Source of the DNA: an uncultured Saprospiraceae bacterium | GTDB taxonomy: Bacteria; Bacteroidota; Bacteroidia; Chitinophagales; Saprospiraceae | DNA: 49,376 nt | NCBI GenBank assembly: GCA_937973565.1 | Contig: CALJKQ010000136.1 | Coordinates: forward strand, 1 to 49,376 | Direction of reading: 5' to 3' | In this document: piece after piece, positions 8,810 to 15,304 of the stretch | Position numbering within the stretch: position 1 is the stretch's first letter | Layout: each line of letters opens with the position of its first letter | Position numbers and translations under genes: made by a program | Notes under the pieces: model-generated | The model's input: the letters and a program-made list of their open reading frames with translations, nothing else | The model's database searches: none | What the model was told of the DNA's origin: nothing

Positions 8810-9643
8810 ATGAAAATTCTGGTTCCTTTTGATTTTTCGAAATCTGCTGAAATGGCGCTCCACTATGCAATTTGGCACTACAAAATGTTTGGCGGCAGCA
8901 TTGAGGTATTACATGCCATCAGTGGCATCATTGCCACCCCTGAAATGCCCATGATCTTGCCCGACGAAATGGTTTTGAACGGAGCCAGAGAACGACTTGA
9001 GCAAATCATTGCTACCAAGAAAAAGGAACTCAACCTGCCAGCAGAATCCATTCAGTGTCAGGTATTGGTGGGCACACCGGCATCTTCGATTCTTCTAAAA
9101 GAAAAATCTGAACATTACGATCTGATTGTCATGGGTACCCACGACAAAGAAAGTTTGTTCGACCGAATTCTGGGATCTGTTTCTAATACGGTGGTTAAGC
9201 TTTCTTCAAGTCCGGTTTTGGCAGTGCACAGTACTTCTAAATCAGAAGTCAAGGTTGAAAAAATCCTTTTTGTTATCGACGATGTTACCCACATCAATTC
9301 AGCCCTGGATCATTTTCTGCTGTACAACAATAAGTTGAAAGCCAGAACAGACTTTGTCCACTTCTCCAAAGGTGAAGACAACATTGACAAGCAGGCTGAA
9401 GAAATACTCAAAAAGTATTACACCATCAACAATCTGGAATTTGCCTTTGAATTGAAAAACATTTTCAGCAAAGAGCCTATTGAAGAAATAGCAAAGATGG
9501 TGGAAGAAGGAGGATACGATATGATTGCCATGGTTAGAGACAACGAAGGATTGTTCTTTAATTACTTCAGACCATCATTTTCTATCAAAGCCATGCATCA
9601 CACATCCGTTCCAGCCCTTATCTTTAAGGCCATAGAAGAATAA
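8810..9643 (+). CDS. Universal stress protein, tandem UspA domains
   Basis: The protein has 277 residues with two UspA folds. The first (1-145) has the start motif MKILVPFDFSKSAEMAL and an ATP-site-like stretch GTHDKESLFDRILGSVSNTV, close to the G-2x-G-9x-G-S/T consensus but with Asp for the second Gly. The second domain (about 150-277) is divergent and lacks that motif. Tandem Usp proteins are stress-induced and often bind ATP. The gene lies 30 bases after the CBS gene and 5 bases before the LOG-family gene, so the three are likely cotranscribed. The ATG at 8810 is chosen over an in-frame TTG at 8804. Confidence 0.88.
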   Translation: MKILVPFDFSKSAEMALHYAIWHYKMFGGSIEVLHAISGIIATPEMPMILPDEMVLNGARERLEQIIATKKKELNLPAESIQCQVLVGTPASSILLKEKSEHYDLIVMGTHDKESLFDRILGSVSNTVVKLSSSPVLAVHSTSKSEVKVEKILFVIDDVTHINSALDHFLLYNNKLKARTDFVHFSKGEDNIDKQAEEILKKYYTINNLEFAFELKNIFSKEPIEEIAKMVEEGGYDMIAMVRDNEGLFFNYFRPSFSIKAMHHTSVPALIFKAIEE

Positions 9644-9648
9644 GTTTT

Positions 9649-10422
9649 ATGTCGACAGTAAAAGCCAACAACCCGGGAAAAACAAAATTCAATCAGGACA
9701 TCCATTTTCTGGAAGGTCCGAGCAGCAGGGGCAAGGAGTTTTCATTTGTTTGGAAAGCCATGGTTCAGTTTATCAAAGGATTCAGAACCCTGCATTTTGT
9801 GGGTCCCTGTATCTCGGTTTTTGGCTCAGCACGCACGGGTGAGCAGCACCCTGTATATGGGCAGGCATATGATATTGGCAAAAGAATAGCGTCCATGGGC
9901 TTTACCGTAATGACGGGAGGTGGTCCGGGCGTAATGGAAGCTGCCAATCGAGGGGCATTTGAAAACGGAGGACAGTCCGTAGGTTGCACCATCCGCTTGC
10001 CCAGAGAGCAGAAAAACAATCCCTATATGCACCGATCGGTGGACTTTTCCTACTTCTTTGTAAGGAAAGTACTATTGGTGAAATATTCCCTTGCTTTTGT
10101 GGTAATGCCGGGTGGATTTGGTACCCTTGACGAGTTGTTTGAAACCCTCACCCTGATCCAAACCGGCATTCTGCACAATTTTCCGGTAGTGGTGATAGGC
10201 AGCAATTATTATGCAGAGTTGTGGGTCTTCATAGAAAAAATGATTCAGGAGGGAACCATAGATTCCAAAGACCTGCACCTGATAAAGGTTACCGACAATA
10301 TCGACGAAGCCATGAAACACATTGAAAGTTACATCCAAAACCATTATCAAATCAGACCCAAGCCCAAAGCCTGGTGGATCCTGGGAGAGCGATCCTACTC
10401 AGCGCAGACAAAGGTCTATTAA
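9649..10422 (+). CDS. LOG-family / TIGR00730 Rossmann-fold protein
   Basis: The protein has 257 residues. The nucleotide-binding motif GGGPGVMEAANRG lies at about 90-102, and the family signature PGGFGTLDE at 154-162, preceded by Arg and Lys residues of the active site. LOG proteins hydrolyse nucleoside 5'-monophosphates (cytokinin riboside 5'-phosphates in plants, AMP and purine nucleotides in bacteria) to the base and ribose 5-phosphate. Older databases call them lysine decarboxylases in error. The N-terminal 45 residues are longer than in minimal LOG proteins. It sits in the CBS-Usp stress cluster, which would fit purine nucleotide turnover, but the substrate is not shown. Confidence 0.87.
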   Translation: MSTVKANNPGKTKFNQDIHFLEGPSSRGKEFSFVWKAMVQFIKGFRTLHFVGPCISVFGSARTGEQHPVYGQAYDIGKRIASMGFTVMTGGGPGVMEAANRGAFENGGQSVGCTIRLPREQKNNPYMHRSVDFSYFFVRKVLLVKYSLAFVVMPGGFGTLDELFETLTLIQTGILHNFPVVVIGSNYYAELWVFIEKMIQEGTIDSKDLHLIKVTDNIDEAMKHIESYIQNHYQIRPKPKAWWILGERSYSAQTKVY

Positions 10423-10433
10423 ACATAAAAACC

Positions 10434-10778
10434 ATGAAAGTTACCATAGATACGCATTTGCTGACATTGCAACTGGCATTCAATGAGAAGTTTCCGCACC
10501 TGAAAATAGCTTTTTACAAAAATGCCCATGACCGCAATGAGCTTTCACCCATCGCCGAAGAAGTTTTCAGAGATTATACCATTGGAGAGATCAACCCCGA
10601 TTTCAAAGAAGCCGAGTTCCTTCTCTATGAAAACGAAAAAGTGTCTGAGTTCGAAGAAAAAATGGAAAAGATTTTTGGTCTCCATGTGCAGGTCCTCCGT
10701 AAAAGCGGACAGACCTGGATCCAGACTTCCGTGACCGATGACTGGACCCTGAAAAAGCAAGAAGAACACGCTCATTAA
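10434..10778 (+). CDS. Unknown 114-residue protein of the stress cluster
   Basis: The start ATG at 10434 follows ACATAAAAACC, an A-rich leader typical of this phylum, 11 bases after the LOG-family stop. No domain is recognised. The sequence starts MKVTIDTHLLTLQLAFNEKFPHLKIAFYKNAH and ends in a charged tail with two His (KKQEEHAH). It looks like a small soluble alpha/beta protein without signal peptide or membrane helix. The pattern of charged residues and the position in the operon make it a real gene. A link to the CBS, Usp and LOG proteins is inferred from position only. Confidence 0.75.
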   Translation: MKVTIDTHLLTLQLAFNEKFPHLKIAFYKNAHDRNELSPIAEEVFRDYTIGEINPDFKEAEFLLYENEKVSEFEEKMEKIFGLHVQVLRKSGQTWIQTSVTDDWTLKKQEEHAH

Positions 10779-10794
10779 GATAGTAAGCCACAGT

Positions 10795-10852
10795 AAGGTC
10801 GATGGGTCGGCAACAATTTTCTATGCGTGCCGCCTGTCGACCTTTTTCTTTT
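10795..10852 (+). terminator. Rho-independent terminator after the stress cluster
   Basis: AAGGTCGA (10795-10802) pairs with TCGACCTT (10837-10844). An inner stem CGGC (10808-10811) pairs with GCCG (10829-10832). A T-rich tail (TTTTTCTTTT, 10843-10852) follows. It lies 17 bases after the stop at 10778. Confidence 0.8.
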
Positions 10853-11042
10853 GCATAATTTTTATAAACCAATCGAGGTTTTTTGCATATTTAATATGGT
10901 TAAATCGAGCCTGCTTTCCTTTTATTTTCCTAATTAACATTGCGTACAATTTTATTTTAATTTCGAAATTCAGCTACTTTCAGAATTAAATTAGGATGAG
11001 AGGGTTTGTGTGCTAAATTGCCCAAAAATGTAGGCTAAACCA
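10853..11042. other. Intergenic region upstream of ccmE
   Basis: The gap between 10779 and 11076 holds the terminator at 10795-10852, an AT-rich stretch, and the ccmE promoter. I see no RNA gene or repeat in the remainder. Confidence 0.5.
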
Positions 11043-11050
11043 TATCTTTG
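11018..11050 (+). promoter_or_regulatory. Candidate promoter of the ccmEF operon
   Basis: TATCTTTG (11043-11050) is an exact TAnnTTTG element, with TTG (11018-11020) 22 bases upstream, inside the spacing range seen in Bacteroidota. It leaves a 26-base leader before the ATG at 11077. Confidence 0.6.
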
Positions 11051-11076
11051 CCGCGTTGTTTACCTAAAAAAATACA

Positions 11077-11469
11077 ATGAATAAGACTACAATTTTGGCG
11101 TTACTGATGATTGTAGCGGCAGCGGTCATATTTATGAATGCTTCCAAAGATGTGAGCACCTATTCCAACTTCTCCGAAGCCGTGAGCAGCGGATCGAGGG
11201 TAAAGGTAGTGGGGGTGCTGGCCAAGGAAAAACCAATGGAATATAAGCCTGAACAAAATCCCAATGTTTTCAAATTTTACATGAAAGACAACAAGGGGGA
11301 AGAGCGGCAGGTAATCCTTGCCAAAGCCAAGCCCCAGGATTTTGAGCGTACCGAACAGATCGTGGTCACCGGATCCATGAAAGGCAGCGATTTTTATGCC
11401 GATGAAATCCTGGTAAAATGTCCATCGAAATACAAAGAAGAGGAAATCACCCTGCGCAAGAGCTCATAA
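11077..11469 (+). CDS. ccmE: Cytochrome c maturation protein CcmE, CxxxY-type heme chaperone
   Basis: The protein has 130 residues. An N-terminal membrane anchor (about 5-21) is followed by an OB-fold beta-barrel (40-112) in the periplasm. CcmE takes heme from the CcmABCD complex and passes it to CcmF for attachment to apocytochrome c. The heme-linking site reads CPSKY (115-119). Most proteobacterial proteins have HxxxY, so this is the CxxxY class known from archaea and some sulfate reducers. The gene is one base from ccmF. No ccmA, ccmB, ccmC or ccmD is present in the window. Confidence 0.88.
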   Translation: MNKTTILALLMIVAAAVIFMNASKDVSTYSNFSEAVSSGSRVKVVGVLAKEKPMEYKPEQNPNVFKFYMKDNKGEERQVILAKAKPQDFERTEQIVVTGSMKGSDFYADEILVKCPSKYKEEEITLRKSS

Positions 11470-11470
11470 G

Positions 11471-14290
11471 ATGGATAAAATACAATATGTAGGCGAAGCC
11501 CTTTGGATAGGTTATTTGTGTAAGGCATTTATTTTGGGCGGCTTCGTCACCTCTGTACTTTCGCTTTTTAGTTATACTTATGCCAGCTTTGGGCCCACAC
11601 AATCATCCATCAACTGGAAAAAACTGGGATTGGTGTCGTTTGGCATCCATGCAGCACTGATCCTTTCTTTGTTGGGATTGATGTTTTATGCCATGACACA
11701 CCAGCACTATGAATATTCGTATGTTTTTGATCACGTTTCCGGCGAACTGCCCATGAAGTACATTCTTTCTGCCTTCTGGGAAGGTCAGGAAGGTAGTTTT
11801 CTGCTTTGGATGTTCTGGAACCTGGTCATTGGCACTGTGCTCATCAGGATAAACGACGAATTTAATGTAGAAGTGATGGCAGTACTATTGCTGTCGCAGG
11901 CATGGCTCAATTCTATGCTCCTGGGTATTTACCTGCCTTTTGGGGAGGAAATTAAAATTGGCTCCAATCCCATGATGTTGATCAGGGAAGTCACCGCAGC
12001 ACCCATTTTCAACAATGCTGATTACCTGAGCCTAATCCAGGGTCGTGGTTTGAATCCATTGCTGCAAAACTATTGGATGACCATTCACCCTCCGTTTATT
12101 TTTGCCGCCTTTGCGTTAACTGTTGTCCCTTTCGGTTATGCCTTTGCTGCCCTGAAAAAAAGATCTTTTGAGGCATGGCTTACGCCCGCTCTGCCCTGGG
12201 CCTTGTTTGGCACTGCGGTATTGGGCATCAGTCTGATCATGGGTTCTCTATGGGCCTACGAAGCACTATCCTTTGGTGGTTATTGGGCATGGGATCCGGT
12301 AGAAAACACATCCCTGGTGCCCTGGATCATTCTGGTAGGAGGCATCCATACCAATCTGATTGCCAAAGCTACCGGTCGGGGAATTAAATCTACCTTGTTG
12401 TTTTACCTGGGTGGTTTTTTAATGATCATCTACTCTACCCTGCTTACCCGCAGCGGTATTTTGGGTGACACATCTGCCCACGCCTTTACGGAAATGGGGC
12501 TGGAATGGCAGCTTACTTTTTTTGTCATTACATTTCTTTTGTTGGGCCTTGGGTTTTTTATTCCCAACTATTCGAAAATTCCTTCTCCAGCCAAAGAAGA
12601 AGCCATTTATTCCCGCGAGTTTTGGATGTACGTCGGGTCTTTGGTTTTGTTTTTCTCAGCACTGCTCATCAATGCTTCCAGCTCACTGCCGGTATTCAAC
12701 ACCATCATTCGTGCCTTTGACCCTTCTTATATAGGCAGGGTCATCAAAGATCCCATTGAACATTACAACAAATACCAGCTTTGGATTTCTGTATTTATTG
12801 GCCTTTTTTCAGGTGCGGCTGTTTGGCTTTCTTTTCGCGGCATACAAAAGCCAAACAAGGCTTTGGGCTTGCGTTTAGTCGCTTATGGCATTTTATCGAT
12901 CGCATTCACCTGGCTTACCACTTTGTGGATCACCCTTCCGGATTGGCACCATGTTTTGATGGCCGCGACCGCATGGTTTACTATTATTTCGAATGCCCAT
13001 TACCTCCTGGATGCGGCTATAAAAAATACAAAAGCGCTGGGTACCGCCATTGCGCATTTTGGTTTTGGCATCATGGCCATAGGAATTCTGGCCTCAGCGC
13101 TGAATTTCAGTTACCTGAGCAATCCCTTTGTTTTTAGGGGACTTTTTGGAGGTGAAGGCGACGAAGAAAAATACATCCAACTCATCAAAAACAAGTCGCT
13201 GCTGGTAAAAGACTATGTGGTCACTTATACCCATGATACCCTGATAGGAAAGACCCGTCACTATGACATTGAGTTCAAACAGTTGGCAGGCGATAGTGCA
13301 TCAGGAACGACCTTTGTGGATTCCTTTGTTACCCGACCGAATGCCGTTTATTCCAATGATTTCAGCAAAGTAGCCGCCTTCAATCCTGACACCCGTCACT
13401 ATGCGGGCAAGGATATTTTTACCTGTGTGGTGAGTTTACCTGCTCAGGTGGCTGATGCAGAACAGGCAAAACAAATGGAAGACAGCCTGAAGTACCAAAG
13501 CCATTCGATTGCAATCGGTGATAGTCTCACTTTGGGCGAATCTACCATTTGGGTGGACGGCATCAATTTTCCACCCAAATACCCAGAGTACGTCAAAAAT
13601 CGGCACGATGTAGGTTTTGAAGTGGCTTACCATGTAAAATCCAGTGAAGGAGGAATTGAAAGCGGCAGCTGTGCCATTGGACTGGATGGAAACATCCTCT
13701 ACAAGTATGCAGGCAAACACGAAAATCTGGGATGGAGAATCAGACCGGCAGAAGCACTGATGGATCAATTGCTCACGCCTGAAAATGATTTGGTCTATAG
13801 TCAGCTAAAACTAAAAAGAGGCGAATCCATTGATTGGCAAGGATACAAAATAACCATCCGGGGTTTTGAAACGCAGGCTGACACCTTTCGTTACAAGGCT
13901 GAAAAAGGCGATGTTGCCATCATGGGTCTCATAGATTTTGAAAAAAATGGAAGTGCCCAAACGGCCAAACCCATCTTTGTTTTGAGAGGAAATGCCCCTA
14001 TGAGCATCAAAGATTATTTGCCGATTGATGGCTTGCACATAAGATTGTCGCACATAGATCCTTCAACGGGCATATTTGAGCTGAGGGTTGCCAAAGACAT
14101 ACGTACGCAGCAGTCTGTCATTCCGCTGGAAATTGCAACCGAAGTGCCACGCAGTGATTACATCGTTTTGGAAGCCAAAATTTTTCCCGGTATCAATCTT
14201 TACTGGCTGGGATCTATTCTTATGATGGTAGGTTTATTAATTGCCTGGTGGGTAAGGTTTAAAGAAAACAAGCAATGGACATCGGTATAG
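11471..14290 (+). CDS. ccmF: Cytochrome c heme lyase subunit CcmF (long form)
   Basis: The protein has 939 residues with about 14 membrane helices. The tryptophan-rich heme-handling motif GGYWAWDPVENTSLVPWI (269-286) and the conserved GLNPLLQNYWMTIHPP (193-208) identify the CcmF/CcsA family. CcmF joins heme from CcmE to apocytochrome c on the periplasmic face. It is longer than the roughly 650 residues usual in proteobacteria. The extra length is a large periplasmic region (about 575-905) with beta-rich segments before the last helix (911-930). It follows ccmE directly and overlaps the DUF2520 gene by 16 bases. Confidence 0.9.
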   Translation: MDKIQYVGEALWIGYLCKAFILGGFVTSVLSLFSYTYASFGPTQSSINWKKLGLVSFGIHAALILSLLGLMFYAMTHQHYEYSYVFDHVSGELPMKYILSAFWEGQEGSFLLWMFWNLVIGTVLIRINDEFNVEVMAVLLLSQAWLNSMLLGIYLPFGEEIKIGSNPMMLIREVTAAPIFNNADYLSLIQGRGLNPLLQNYWMTIHPPFIFAAFALTVVPFGYAFAALKKRSFEAWLTPALPWALFGTAVLGISLIMGSLWAYEALSFGGYWAWDPVENTSLVPWIILVGGIHTNLIAKATGRGIKSTLLFYLGGFLMIIYSTLLTRSGILGDTSAHAFTEMGLEWQLTFFVITFLLLGLGFFIPNYSKIPSPAKEEAIYSREFWMYVGSLVLFFSALLINASSSLPVFNTIIRAFDPSYIGRVIKDPIEHYNKYQLWISVFIGLFSGAAVWLSFRGIQKPNKALGLRLVAYGILSIAFTWLTTLWITLPDWHHVLMAATAWFTIISNAHYLLDAAIKNTKALGTAIAHFGFGIMAIGILASALNFSYLSNPFVFRGLFGGEGDEEKYIQLIKNKSLLVKDYVVTYTHDTLIGKTRHYDIEFKQLAGDSASGTTFVDSFVTRPNAVYSNDFSKVAAFNPDTRHYAGKDIFTCVVSLPAQVADAEQAKQMEDSLKYQSHSIAIGDSLTLGESTIWVDGINFPPKYPEYVKNRHDVGFEVAYHVKSSEGGIESGSCAIGLDGNILYKYAGKHENLGWRIRPAEALMDQLLTPENDLVYSQLKLKRGESIDWQGYKITIRGFETQADTFRYKAEKGDVAIMGLIDFEKNGSAQTAKPIFVLRGNAPMSIKDYLPIDGLHIRLSHIDPSTGIFELRVAKDIRTQQSVIPLEIATEVPRSDYIVLEAKIFPGINLYWLGSILMMVGLLIAWWVRFKENKQWTSV

Positions 14291-15033
14291 CAGGTACCGG
14301 CAATATGGCGCATCGCCTGATTCCGGCCTTGCAACAATCCGGTCTTAAAGTCACTCGCATCTGGGGAAGAGACAAATCAAAAGTTGATCTGCTGACCTCC
14401 AAATACCAATTGAAAAGCTGCGCGTCCCCCGAAGAAATGGATACCGAGTGGCTCTTCCTTTGTGTATCGGATGATGCCATTGCAGAAGTGGCGGGCTTGT
14501 TTCAAGCATTTCGGGGAATCGCAGTACATACCAGCGGTAGCATCCCTTCATCGGCATTGAATCATTTTGACCAATATGGAGTTATCTGGCCTGTACAGAC
14601 CATGACACGATTGGGAAAAACGAGTCTGGAAAAAGTTCCGCTTTGTATCACGGCTTCAGACTCAGCAACCCAGGAATCGATCGCTCAGGTAGCGGGTATG
14701 CTCAGTACAAGGGTTTATAATGTGGATGACGAACAAAGATTGAGGATTCATCTTACGGCAGTAATGACCAACAATTTTATGAACCACCTGGCCATCTTAT
14801 CGAGGGAATATCTCCAGCATAATAATCTCGATTATGAAATTATTGTACCCCTGATAAGGACCACCCTTGAAAAAATAACCCAGGCGCCCTATAACTTTGA
14901 GCAGACAGGACCAGCCGTGAGAAATGACGAGCGCGTCATCCAATCTCATTTACATTTATTGGAAGAAAACCCGGAATTACATAAAATATATCAGATCATA
15001 ACGGAAAGTATACAAAGCCATGCGCATCATTGA
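14275..15033 (+). CDS. Rossmann-fold protein with DUF2520 (oxidoreductase-like)
   Basis: The protein has 252 residues. The N-terminal NAD(P)-type Rossmann fold begins MDIGIAGTGNMAHRL, a GxGNxA dinucleotide motif like that of pyrroline-5-carboxylate reductase and ketopantoate-type dehydrogenases. The second half is the helical DUF2520 domain (NNFMNHLAILSREYL, then TGPAVRNDERVI). The family is predicted to be NADP-dependent, but no substrate is established. Its start lies inside the end of ccmF, so it is translated with the cytochrome maturation genes, though a role there is unproven. Confidence 0.85.
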   Translation: MDIGIAGTGNMAHRLIPALQQSGLKVTRIWGRDKSKVDLLTSKYQLKSCASPEEMDTEWLFLCVSDDAIAEVAGLFQAFRGIAVHTSGSIPSSALNHFDQYGVIWPVQTMTRLGKTSLEKVPLCITASDSATQESIAQVAGMLSTRVYNVDDEQRLRIHLTAVMTNNFMNHLAILSREYLQHNNLDYEIIVPLIRTTLEKITQAPYNFEQTGPAVRNDERVIQSHLHLLEENPELHKIYQIITESIQSHAHH

Positions 15034-15292
15034 TGAGATCAATCGCGGTGAAATGAAAGTAACCGTATTTAAAATGAATGAAAGGCTCAGTGTTAAATTC
15101 GAACGAGACCTTACTGAAGTCATATACAAGTTTCGCGATGGCAGCGGCTTTGATGAAACCAGCTATCGACAATACCTTACCGATTCTCTGCTCATGAAGA
15201 TGGAGGCTGTGCTTTACAATGCCGCTGTGTTGAAAAACGAAGCACTCAACCAACTCTCAGAGCAGGAAGACGACCTTCCCAAAATTTTATAA
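15020..15292 (+). CDS. Unknown 90-residue protein
   Basis: This small soluble protein starts MRIIDEINRGEMKVTVFKMN, overlapping the DUF2520 stop by 14 bases. The body is helical (TSYRQYLTDSLLMKMEAVLYNAAVLKNEALNQL) and the tail acidic. No signal peptide, membrane helix or known domain is seen. The overlap and strand make it the last gene of the ccmE-ccmF-DUF2520 transcript. I cannot assign a function. Confidence 0.7.
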   Translation: MRIIDEINRGEMKVTVFKMNERLSVKFERDLTEVIYKFRDGSGFDETSYRQYLTDSLLMKMEAVLYNAAVLKNEALNQLSEQEDDLPKIL

Positions 15293-15304
15293 GGGCACAA
15301 GTTT

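Noticed and set aside
13436..13768. 110-residue minus-strand frame inside ccmF
   Set aside because: Antisense shadow with no family features.
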